Shown: piece after piece, positions 37,601-64,000 of the stretch
Layout: each line of letters opens with the position of its first letter
How positions within the stretch are numbered: position 1 is the first letter of the stretch
Source: Syngnathus acus
Lineage: Eukaryota; Chordata; Actinopteri; Syngnathiformes; Syngnathidae
DNA: 64,000 bases
Direction: 5' to 3'
Assembly: GCF_901709675.1 (NCBI RefSeq)
Contig: NC_051099.1
Location: 1,552,001 to 1,616,000 of the forward strand
Made by a program: the position numbers and the translations under genes
Notes under the pieces: model-generated
Told to the model about the DNA's origin: nothing
Seen by the model: the letters and a program-made list of their open reading frames with translations, nothing else
Databases searched by the model: none

Positions 37601-39755
37601 AAAATGTGGCATGAAATACAGGCAGACATTTTTTTTTCTTCCGCTCATTTACATAAGGATGTGCACTAACTACTTTATCGTCATTTATATATAAAAAAAA
37701 AAAAAAAAATTACACGGGTATACAATATGTTAAATGTTGAAAGACAAACTGTGAATGAGAGCCAAATGTGGGAGTGATATTGGAAAGTTGAGATAAAGTT
37801 CCCGAACAATCCTTTTGGGTAAAGAGAATTGCGCAGACAAGCCCCGGGAGCCATATCAGTTGTCCTTAAGTCCTTTGAGACACAAATCCAATTAACAAAT
37901 GTTATAATTCTTCATAAACTTGTGTGACGCTGTGATGACGAGGGAAGGCTCGGCCGGACGGACGGACTGATAGATGGATGGACGGATGGGCTGATGGATG
38001 CATCAGTCAGAGAATGTGAATTACAGGGAAAGAATGGATACAAGGTCAATGTGCCAACAAGATAAGTGAGAGTGGCTAAGCGAAGAAAGTGAATGAAATG
38101 TGAAACTGCATTTGTTAAAAGCGAAGACTAGCATGAGATGGTGGCTTTGCATTCGTCAAGGTCAAGTAGATCGTTTTTTATATTTAAGGCTGAATCATGA
38201 TGTTATTCATGTCGGCTCAGGGTCAATGTGGCGTTAGCCCCTAGTTTGTCAAGAGGACATCAATATTGAACTGGTCACTGGTGATGTCATACTGTTCTGC
38301 AATCTAATTATCTTTCTTGAAAACTCCACACTGCGCTTTCAAATGCAATCAGGAACAGCCACAGCGCTGTTCCTCATAAAAGCAAATCTACTCTTTCTAC
38401 CCATCATGCTTTGCACATTAGGAATTACCACAGGAATGCACGCGAGGACCCCGTGCAGCCGTATTCCGCATCAACCAATTTCCGCCAATGTGCTGACAGT
38501 GCTAGGGTGAATACTCGCTCCGAGGGGAACATTCACGCCAGTGTTGACTTGACATATTTCACATCAGCATAGATCATTGTAGGCCTGACACTCAATCCAA
38601 ACAAAGCGTTTCTTTTTGCCATGCAAAGTGCAGGAAGCGCTCATCACGCAAATCTGTTGGTCATAAAAATAGGCCCCCGTGGAAATGATTTCCAGGCAAT
38701 TTAAACTAAGCAAATCATTGAAAAAACCGGCCTCACATTTGACATTTTTGGCATGATGAGGCAATTTTACTTTTCATCTGGATATATCGATTTCAGAAAA
38801 AAACTCAAGTACCATACTGTATATGGAAACGACTTTGTGTGTGTCTAGCAAAGTCAAAACATAGGAAAGTCAATTATTGAATTATCATATCTGCATGAAC
38901 AGAATAGTCATTTAGTGCAATTCTATCCCCCCAAGCGCAATATTAAACATGGAATGTCACAAAAAAAAGTGAATCTTAATATTTTTTTCCACACTGCTCT
39001 TGTACAAGTGTAGCTAATGCTGCGGTCTGGCGAATGTATGCGGACTCATTTTCTTCCACAATTAAAATGTAATTAAAAATCAAGACATGCATAGAAAACT
39101 TTAATTATTTGGCTCGGGCCTAGTGATGCTTTTAACACCCGGAACAGTTTGGACGGTCGGCGCATTGTTAAAAAGGAGTCCAATCTGCCGTCTCAGCAGT
39201 TGATGTGCTGTACGTGTCATTGAGGTAGACACTGAAGCATTACCTGCAAATCTTAAAGAGCTCGGGCTGAGAGCATCATTTGCATGCCAACAAAAGAAGC
39301 TTTTGGGGCATTTGCAGGCCAAAATATCACATGATAAATGATTACACACACAAAAAAACATTCCTTTAACGTGGAGCATCTTAAATTGGGCGGCATAACA
39401 AAGCGAAAGGGCCCGAGGTGTCTCACACAAATCTTCCTTCTTCCGCCTAGTTTTGATGTGCATGGACCCCGCAGGTCACTCAAGCCATTAATATGACCAG
39501 TCCCAATCAGAGTCGGAGAAATGCCACAGGTGGAGGAAGTGCGATGAAAGCACACGAGGGGACAGAACTGTTGGACACGACATTGTTCTTGGCCTCGGGT
39601 TCACTGTGATAAATGACGAATCAATCACCCTGAGTCCAATTTTTTTTTTTCCCCCCTATCAAGTGACCATATTTTTTCAAATGGAAATTATACCAGTGTT
39701 GGTCTTATTATTATATATATTTTTTTTAAATACATTTTTATAATCAGAAATGCAT

Positions 39756-39905
39756 GGGGTCAATTCCCACCGAGTGATGGTGCGATGGTGTTGGGTTAAT
39801 TGACGTGTCTAAATTGTCGATAGGTGTGAATGTGAGTGTTCACAGTTGTCTCTTTGTGCCCTGTAATTGATTGGCCAATTGCCTTTTGCCCGGAGTCAAT
39901 TAGGA
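39756..39905 (+). mobile_element. Diverged SINE fragment (plus orientation)
   Basis: Contains ggggtcaattcccacc (B-box-like), then the body with tctaaattgtcgataggtgt and the tttgtgccctgtaattgatt segment, matching the complete SINE at 41327-41701 in reverse. Confidence 0.6.
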
Positions 39906-41326
39906 TCCCCCACAAAAAAAAATCCCAATCTGTGGTATAATAAGGAGCATATTATTGCTATGGCGATGCCTATTCCCAATATTAACTTGTCATCAGTACC
40001 AACCGCGTGGCTGTTTTTACACTTCGCCACCAGCGATGAAGCCCTCAGCACACATTAGGTCCGATAGACGACACTAGTCCAGGTCGGGGAATTCACAAGG
40101 GGGACTGACACTTCACAGAACACGAAGCTACATCTATTGTTTGCGGCACAATTACAGTACATTCAGCACGGCCACCTCAGCCGCCATCACACCTTATTAC
40201 CCCTGTATGCTCCAGTGAGCACATCTCACTCATCGGTGTGCTCGAGTGGCTTCCATCAATCATGCTCAAGCAGCTGTGGAGCCCCAATGCGAAGCTACGG
40301 CACCAATTTATGACGAGCTAATGTAGCCTAAAAAATGTTTTCGGCCTCTATGGTATACCAACACAAAGTTGAGAGGCAATCCCAGCTGGGTAAAGGTTTA
40401 CTTAAGATATGTTCTACGCAGTCTTTGACCAGTTCTGGAGCCTGCATGGCTACACAAAGTCATACACAACATCGCACCGGCATCCATCTTCATTAGGCAC
40501 TTAACCTTGGATGTGTCCGTTGAAGCATAGATGATATGAGATAGCGCCAATCTCGAGATCCATCGTGCACTTGGAATGTGTGTTAGTAGGCTTTCCAATC
40601 TGCAGCAATGCAACACAGAAGTAAAGACTTGTGTGTGTTCATGTTTATGGTATATATACGGATTCTAAGCGTCTCCCGGGGGGTCGCCGGCAGGTCAGCA
40701 ACAGCTTTGCGAGCTCAACATATCATCTCCCTACACTGTCTGGGGAGTTGGGAACAATAATTAAGAATATTCCTTAAAGGGTGCTTCTAAGTAGAGTATA
40801 TGGAGGTAATCCTTTTTATATAGTAAAGCACTACAGTGAAACCTCCAAAGGAGGGATGCTGGTCAGCTTGTTTAAATAGTACAAATAATTGAAAACAAAA
40901 CAATCTGAACCAAACTATTATTTTTATTCCAAGACCGATTTAAATATAATTAAAGTCACACGTATTCATAAATTAAAAAGTGTTCATTTGAGATCATGAA
41001 TGATGTGACTTTTCTGCTACACGCTAATTCCTTTTATTTATGGTAATAGAGCCGATTTCTATGTAATGGGATTGGATTGAAGTCATGATTGTCTCTCTGA
41101 CTGACTTGCCAACAAACTAATTCATACAATCATTTAGTGTCTCTGACTATGAGGCGAAAAGGGGCTAAGTGCGCTATTGATTGCTGTAAGCGTTTTTCTC
41201 GCACTTCCCGCAGCACGAGAAGCTTCCACAATAACCTACAGTTGCTTTAAGAACACAAGCAGCATGGCAGCATTTGACATTGTGTTATACGACTTCAATT
41301 TTATGATGGTGTCTTATCCGAAACCA

Positions 41327-41701
41327 TCCATCCATCCATCCATCCATCCATTTTCTGAACCGCTTAGTCCCCACGGGGGTCGCGGGAGTGCTGGAGCCTA
41401 TCCCAGCCGTCATCGGGCAGTAGGCGGGGGACACCCTGAACCGGTTGCCAGCCAATCGCAGGGCACACAGAGACAAACAACCATTTGCACTCGCACTCAT
41501 ACCTAGGGACAATTTGGAGTCGTCAATCGGCCTACCAAGCATGTTTTTGGGATGTGGGAGGAAACCGGAGTGCCCGGAGAAAACCCACGCAGGCCCGGGG
41601 AGAACATGCAAACTCCACACAGGGAGGGCCGGAGGTGGAATCGAACCCGCACCCTCCTAACTGTGAGGCGGACGTGCTACCCAGTGCGCCACCGAGCCGC
41701 C
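41327..41701 (-). mobile_element. Full-length tRNA-derived SINE with target-site duplication
   Basis: 375-bp element on the minus strand. Its head at 41701 is tRNA-like, with an A box (tggcgcactgg, 41691-41681) and a B box (ggttcgattcc, 41647-41637), the RNA polymerase III internal promoter. A family-specific body follows, ending in a (GGAT)n tail at 41327. Perfect 12-bp direct repeats TATCCGAAACCA flank it (41315-41326 and 41702-41713), showing L1-type insertion and recent arrival. The body matches the decayed copies elsewhere in this window. Confidence 0.92.
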
Positions 41702-43469
41702 TATCCGAAACCAATCAATGGAATATTAGGGTCCTTTTCCAAGCTGTGTGGTTTGCATGTCTGCCTCAAGAGTTCCTAATTATTTGGGTGTGGTTTCTAT
41801 CAATACTCCTGCTTCTCTCGACATTCCAAAAAAAAACCACACGATTCATACTCTAAGTTGTCAATAGTTGTCATTTTTCGATATTGCAGTTGAGTATATG
41901 GGCTTTTACTCAAAGTCAGCAAGAAAATCCTCTTCGATTCCAATGAGGACTAATGGATGGGTTGAAATAAAAGCATCATACATTATCACAGATTCAGGAA
42001 AGTTATTATCGATTTTTACAGCAATTTTTATTCAGTGCCTGTCTCTTTTTCACACTTGCTGACACAAAAAAGCACACAAACACTCCTACACTTCCAGAAA
42101 TAGAGGTAGCAACAGTCTTTGCAATTTTTTCTTCTTTTTTGTCAACCCACATGTTGATAATGTCACCTTGTCCTGGTGTTTCATTAACTTCCGACAACAA
42201 TCTTGGAACGCCTCTCGCTCCATTCGGGTTAGAGGCTTGTGTTACATGTGTGTGTGATAAAGCATCAAGTTCGCAATGGGAGCAATTATAGACGATATGA
42301 ATAAACAAGTTGCATTGAATAGAGGAAGTATTTGAAGTGGAGCGACTGAGCGACGGAACAGATGGTCAGCAAGGATCTGAATGCTCGGGACAACCTAAAT
42401 GGTTGCGCGTTGGTTGGCTGAATTGCAAGATTATAACCACTTGTTATGTAAACTGACAAGTGAGAGTGAGAAGAAGCCCGCCTCAGTCTGCTGTGACGTT
42501 TGGGCCCGTCACGTACGGTGAGATTTCACAAATGAGCTAACCAGAAGAACAAAAGCAAGGACAATATTTATGTTGAAAGAATAATATTCAAGGTGACATC
42601 ACGAACAACTTCGACATTGAAGTGCGACTGTCTAGCTTTTTCAAGTATCGTGCTAAATGATTGTGAGATCTCTTTCAAGCAAGCTGCAAGGACTTGAAGA
42701 CAATTGCGACAGATATTTATTTGTGCTTAAGTGCACGTTTGGCCTTGCACATTACGAGACTTTGTCTGATCATCGCAAAGTGCCGTTCTGTATTTTCTCT
42801 TCCACTTTGAGCTTTTAGTTCATCTGCTGGCTGATTGAAGGAAGTCGTGGGCAATGTTGAAATCGTGATAATTGATTAATATTAACTTCTATGGCAATTT
42901 GGGCTGCCCGATAAAATAAAAACAGAAGATGGGGAGTTGAAAAGTAAACAAAATCTGATTCATGAAATTACACAGAAAATATCTAAATATATCCTTTATT
43001 TTTTCAGCACAACGCCATCTGCTGGATGGAGGCTTATGTTGTGGGTCCTCAACAGGCAGAATACATACCGAGGTAGCCTAACAGCTTGCAAGTGTTATTT
43101 AATTGACTCCACGCAATGCAGATAAGCACTCGCTGAAATTCAACCACCCTCACAAGGACAGCCTCCTTCCCAGATTGAATCGATAAAAGATGAAAAGATA
43201 CCTGGCGTCAAGGTTGAGCAAGAAGGTGCAGATGCCATCCTGTTAAGAAGCTGACACAGCCACCAACTCGATAAGACAAATAAGTGGAGTGAAAGGTTTG
43301 CCGGCAGAACGTACATTAATCCTTCCACCTGCTCAAACCACAACATATCATATCAGTCAAACGTTTGAAACCACAACTCAAACGGACTCCAAAACTTTCA
43401 TTTAAGTGTCCACTTCAAGGCTTCTGTCAAGTCTAGCTCAAAGTCGTCAGTGACCACTCCCACTTTGGC

Positions 43470-43590
43470 GCAGCCCTGCACTCATCTGCAAAATTTCCCA
43501 CAATCGGTTCCAGTCTGTGATTGACAGGTGACCACTCCAGTCAGCTGTGATAGACTCTGAATTCCAGCCCGGCCAACAAATGGATGGATC
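43470..43590 (+). mobile_element. Diverged SINE 3' fragment
   Basis: Contains the gattgacaggtgaccactcc and cagctgtgatagactc-type body ending in atggatggatcg, the 3' half and tail of the SINE family seen complete at 41327-41701. Confidence 0.6.
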
Positions 43591-44444
43591 GATATGTTTC
43601 AGACTGTGGTACAGCAAAGTAAACTAACATTGTGCACAATTGTGTTATTTAATAAAGCTAACCATGCATGTGACGCACACATACAATACTTGACACAAAC
43701 CACTGAGCACACTGGGAAAAAGCACACATCTCTGCTCAGCACTTATATGGCTGCAGGCCACTTTTTCTTTTCTCTCCATCTCCCTTCCCACTTCATATAA
43801 ATGACACAAGGCTGGCTGCCACATACAGCTGAGGAATGTCAATTTCGTGTGTAGCCTACTGTAAGATTGTGTGACACCAAACACATTATCCGCACGTATA
43901 CAGCGCAACGTGATGGATGAGCAACGCACAGGAGAGAGGGTGCCCCTCATCCCCTTGCACTTATTCCGGCAAAAAAAAAAAGAAAAATCAAAACGCCTGT
44001 TCACCGCAAGTGATTATTTGCTCATAACGCGCACATCTCTCAGGCAAATTACAGCCATCAATCTTGCTCAGTTTAGTCCCTCACTCTTCACTTCTTCATC
44101 ACCTGGCCTAAGTTGGACGGGATTGTCTTGTTCCCGAAGCCTCGCTGTGTGGAAGACGGAAGGAAGTGCCCCAATAGATGGCGCTTGCCTATATTTATAT
44201 TTAATACAGAAGAAGAAGGCCGAAGCGGAGATTCAAACTCTGAACCTAAGAACATTGTTGCACTAGGAACCCAATGTGCTGCTTCAAAACAGGCTCGTAC
44301 AAATATGTTATGAACTCTTCTGTGCCTGCTCGATAGCTAGTTAAATAATTTCAGGCTCCGTTAAACAATACGTTGCACATGATTTGTGTTGGCACTTTCT
44401 AATATTGCATTTCAGTCGCAACTTATTTACATGCCGCATGCCGG

Positions 44445-44692
44445 ACTAGAGGTTCGGCCTCACAGTTGAGAGCAGTTTGCATGTTCTCCCCATGCTAGCG
44501 GCTACTTTGGCTTCCGACCACCATGAAAAATAAACATGCAGGTTAGCTTTATTGAATTTAATCGAATTGTTCATAGGCATGAATGTGCTTATTTGTCTAC
44601 AGAATTTGTATCCCGGCTCTCGTCGGGTTAAGTTCCAGTTCACTCAGGACACAAATGAAGACCTGCTGTATATAGAAACTGGATGGATGGGT
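44445..44692 (+). mobile_element. Diverged SINE copy (plus orientation)
   Basis: Begins ctagaggttcggcctcacag, has gtttgcatgttctcccc in the body and ends aaactggatggatggg. Same family as 41327-41701 with a long, diverged interior. Confidence 0.6.
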
Positions 44693-45222
44693 GAATAAAC
44701 ATGTCTCATAACATTTAGAGTGCTGTTTTGGGAGGCTTCCTGACTCTCAATCCAGGAGAGTTGTCTATGCCATTCCTAAATTGTTTCATTCAGCCAAAGT
44801 CGCTGGACTGACATACACTAAGCCACCATGTGACACGACCTAAAAAAATAAAATAAAAAATACATATATATCTGAAATCTGATTAAATGAAAATATTTGG
44901 TTTCCTCACTGTTGCACGCTGACACATGCACGCGCCCTAGCAACACTCGGGCACGTGTTATACACGCTCCACGCACGTGCACGCGCTCAGAGGCGAATCG
45001 CGTCACATGCAGATCAGATAGAGAAGACGAAGGGTTTTGTGGAGGGAAGGGGGCGCCTTAAGAGGACAAGCGCAGATTTCGTGGCTGATTATCATTATTT
45101 ATATGATATTATTATTTTTATGAAGAATGGCTGAGGGGGCGGTGTGGGGCTGGATGGAGCGCGGCCGCCGTGTCGCTTCATAACTAATCATTCACATTCC
45201 ACTTCAACCACGCGTGAAAGCA

Positions 45223-45246
45223 GGGTGGGGGTGGGGGGGGGGGGGG
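45223..45246 (+). repeat. G-rich run upstream of gabra1
   Basis: GGGTGGGGGT followed by a G14 run, able to form a G-quadruplex, about 400-600 bp upstream of the candidate first exons. Confidence 0.6.
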
Positions 45247-45499
45247 CGATGCAGTGGAGACGATGCATGCACGACTGACGTGCAGCACGCGTCCCCTGCT
45301 GGGATGCAAATAAACGGAAGGCAACGCGTGAGTCACTGAAGCCGGGACGCTTATGATTAAACCCCCTGTTGCAAAAAAAAACAACAACCAAAAAACACAC
45401 GCACACAAAAACTCACGCGCACACACACGATCGTAATATTAACCATAATGTCGTTGTTTTTATGCTCATGTGGCGCGCATTAAGGGAGGAGGCTGATGA

Positions 45500-45859
45500 T
45501 CGCGGTGGTGGGATGCAGCGGGGGTAGTGGAGGGGTGTGTGTTGGGGGAATGAAAATGTCTTCTGATTTGTAGTTTAACTTGACGACTACAAAAATTATA
45601 GGCTGGCTGGTTGGTCGACGAGCCCGTTTTTTCCCTCTCCCTCCCTTGCAGATGCACGCAGCTCGGCGCGCTCAGTGTGGAGTGGCGCGACTGCAGCGGC
45701 ACATTCACTCCATCCCCTCTCACACACTTCTATTTTCACGCCTATTCACTCTCTCCAGATATATCTTTTTTAACGCCACGCAGAGAGATTCGTGCAGGAT
45801 TTAATTTGGATTGCGAGAAGAAGGAAAACAGCGGAGCCACGTCACGTCGGCGCAAGCTG
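45500..45859 (+). promoter_or_regulatory. gabra1: gabra1 upstream promoter and candidate 5' exon A
   Basis: CpG-richer sequence ending at a good splice donor (aagctg|gtgagc, donor at 45860). A CRE-like TGACGTGG (minus strand, 45845-45838) lies just before the donor. The coding first exon at 47432 is preceded by an acceptor, so at least one upstream non-coding exon must exist; this is one candidate. Start site not determinable. Confidence 0.4.
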
Positions 45860-46255
45860 GTGAGCCGCCGCTGTCTCTTTCGACACTCTTATTTAAATTG
45901 CACTGGGTGTTTTTAGGAGGGGTGTCACCGTGTCTTTTTAGAGGCGCGCGCGTGCGTGCATGCATGTCACCTCCTTGAGGGCGCGAGGGTGGGCAGTATA
46001 ATGCAGTCAAAAATAAGAATGAATCCGATTCATTTGTGTTATATTTAGCTACACTTGCAAAGAGATTACAGCGGCGGAAGTTAAATAGTGCTGCATACAG
46101 TATGAAAGGGGCGGTCTCGCGTAATCTGACATCAAATCCGAACATTCACCCTCCTATGGACGTGTTGAGCGCGCACCCCTTGCAAGGTGGAGCGCATTTA
46201 TAGTTTGGAGTGGGGGAAATTATTATTCCTTAATTTTTGTGATGAGAGTTGACTG

Positions 46256-46341
46256 AAAGAGAGGAAGAGCGCGAGCGAGACAGCAAGAGCGAGAGAGAAA
46301 GAGAGGGAGAGAGAGAGGGAGGGAGAAGAGAGAGAGACCTG
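46256..46341 (+). repeat. Polypurine (GA-rich) tract
   Basis: About 85 nt almost wholly G and A, with a few C, lying between the two candidate gabra1 first exons. Confidence 0.85.
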
Positions 46342-46516
46342 CATACATATCGTCTCCAGCAGCCTCCAGCTAGAATTCGTCAGATGTGAGATCACACAGG
46401 ATTTACTTTCTACCCCCCACCCCCCTTATCATTTTTTTTAATTACCAGTCTGGCTTAAGGAAGATATTCAAAGTTTGAGAAGGGGGATACAAGCGTCTAT
46501 TCGGAGCCCATCTGCT
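46342..46516 (+). promoter_or_regulatory. gabra1: gabra1 candidate 5' exon B
   Basis: Sequence following the purine tract and ending at donor ctgct|gtaagt (46517-46522), a near-consensus site. It could splice to the acceptor at about 47405 just before the coding start. Alternative to, or downstream of, candidate exon A. Confidence 0.35.
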
Positions 46517-47404
46517 GTAAGTGTCTCATTTATTACCTCCGTTTTGGATGCTAGACGATGTGAGTTGAGGCTTTTGGGGTGGGGGGGTTGTGGTGGAAGG
46601 AGATGTTCTCATTCTGGAGGAAAATGAGGACTTCGGGAGTAAGGCGTCGAGATAGATGGAAAGATAGAAGCGAGAGGTGGCTGGAGAGAATTCAGCTCCA
46701 TGGCCAGCGCCCGGAACAGCGCGCGTCGCTTCATTACGCACAAACCGGATCAGCATGCACGGAGCAGCCTTGTAGTGATGCCAGTTGCATGCTAAATCTT
46801 CAAGCCCGGCACCTACTTAGATTCATGCCACATAACATTGTGGCGTTTCCAGAAAAGGGGGTATCATTTGGGGCGTGGGATAACTTAGAAAGTGTGCTCT
46901 GTCTTTTTTTTTTTTTTAGGGGGGGGGGGGGATTTTCTCCCTTTTATATAATCTGCATCAGTCTGTAAATCCTTGTCAGCCAGAGGATTGACTTCATTTT
47001 TTATAACAAATAATTTTGTGGTGTCCATTGGATCTTATTTGTAAGTAATTCAGGCCCACTCATGAGAGCACATCCATGAAATGTTGTGTTTTTGTCTGTG
47101 TGTGCATGCTTGCATCATGAGGAGCAACATCCCGTCTTATTGACTGAGGAGGAAGCAAATGCTCTTATTTTATTTAGAGACGGGAGGAAAAGAGAGGGGG
47201 GGGGGTGGTATTGAGGGTTTGATATTGCGGTACGGCGCTCGTTCACATTGCAGGTTCGGGAAAAAGGAAAGAGGCGGTGCACAAGTGCTACCACCGCAAT
47301 CGAATTGCTTAAGATTGTCGGATTGTGACTAATTGTACGTGTGTGTGCGTGGTAATGATTCCTAACCTCCCTCTGATTGTGCGTGTCTTTCTGCTCTGAC
47401 CTCC

Positions 47405-47431
47405 AGCAGTGAAAGGTCCTCATATTCAACA
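47405..47431 (+). other. gabra1: gabra1 5' UTR within the first coding exon
   Basis: A pyrimidine-rich acceptor (ctgctctgacctccag, ending about 47405, with an overlapping CAG three bases on) precedes 24-27 nt of leader before ATG. This shows that an upstream non-coding exon is spliced here. No upstream ATG lies in this piece. Confidence 0.6.
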
Positions 47432-63533
<16,102 letters not shown>

Positions 63534-64000
63534 TCCCTTGTTGGCTCCTTTTCAATTCTACCTATCTAACTTTCATTTTCTTTGGTATTCCTCAACAGAA
63601 AAAAAGAAAAACAAACGTGTTTATTTTCAGACAAACATGATGTCCATGCTGGTTTGAATTCCCAGTCGTTGCGTTGCTTCTGTTTATCTACTACAGTTTG
63701 AAGATTTGGAGAAAATAACTTAGAGAACAAACAATAACTAAAAAGGAAAAAAAAAAAAAAGGAGCGAGATATAGACACTTTTAAAGGGGTTGTTGTTCAG
63801 GTGTGGGATGATGCTTTTAAGAAAATGCTAGCGTAAATATTTAGCCGAGAGGAGAATGCTATTCCACAAATACACCGAGCCCAATCTTGTCTTGGGCTTT
63901 ATCCTTTGTACATTGTATATTTTCTTATTTTGCAGGGCTCCAGTTCTAATCTTTGCCGCGGGAGTCCCAAGAGTTATTACCATTTGAGGTAGGGATAGAT
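63534..64000 (+). other. gabra1: gabra1 3' UTR (runs off the window)
   Basis: Sequence after the gabra1 stop. No AATAAA or ATTAAA polyadenylation hexamer is seen before the end, so the 3' UTR probably continues past 64000. Confidence 0.6.

Noticed and set aside
41637-41701. tRNA-gene-like sequence with A and B boxes on the minus strand
   Set aside because: It is the head of a SINE with a family-specific body, tail and target-site duplication, and it matches decayed copies nearby, so it is not a tRNA gene.

Overview
The window is vertebrate nuclear DNA, almost certainly from a ray-finned (teleost) fish. It has multi-exon genes with GT-AG introns, no operon structure, a tRNA-derived SINE family, short palindromic DNA-transposon relics and many microsatellites. 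Introns are short by mammalian standards (127 bp to 6.2 kb). The SINE family and the compact introns suggest a percomorph; a pipefish/seahorse-type genome is only a guess.

Three genes are present, all GABA-A receptor subunits (Cys-loop ligand-gated chloride channels). gabrb2 (beta2) lies on the minus strand; its first three coding exons are at 6716-6060 and the rest lies beyond the left edge. gabra6 (alpha6) is on the plus strand with nine coding exons at 13801-22952, joining to a complete 453-residue protein. gabra1 (alpha1) is on the plus strand with nine coding exons at 47432-63533, joining to a complete 456-residue protein. Its 5' untranslated exons probably lie at about 45.6-46.5 kb, and its 3' UTR runs off the right edge. 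The order and orientation (beta2 reversed, then alpha6 and alpha1 forward) match the human 5q34 cluster, where gabrg2 comes next. The two alpha genes share the same exon lengths through exon 7 (68, 221, 83, 144 and 153 nt for exons 3-7), as expected of tandem paralogues.

Layout: 1-6059 is gabrb2 intron 3. 6060-6716 holds gabrb2 coding exons 3, 2 and 1. 6717-13800 is the head-to-head beta2/alpha6 intergenic interval, with a promoter at each end. 13801-22952 is gabra6. 22953-45500 is a 22-kb intergenic stretch with no supportable gene but many repeats, including a young SINE with a perfect target-site duplication and a nested-palindrome element. 45500-47431 is the gabra1 5' region, 47432-63533 the gabra1 coding region, and 63534-64000 its 3' UTR.

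Functionally, alpha and beta subunits co-assemble, normally with gamma2 or delta, into pentameric GABA-gated chloride channels. The two alpha genes carry the diagnostic loop-A difference, His in alpha1 and Arg in alpha6, that separates classical-benzodiazepine-sensitive from insensitive receptors. I found no prokaryotic-style system, CRISPR array, virus or toxin. The noteworthy signals are regulatory (upstream ORFs, tandem splice acceptors, an NRF-1-type palindrome), protein-level (lost or gained glycosylation sequons) and repeat-derived.
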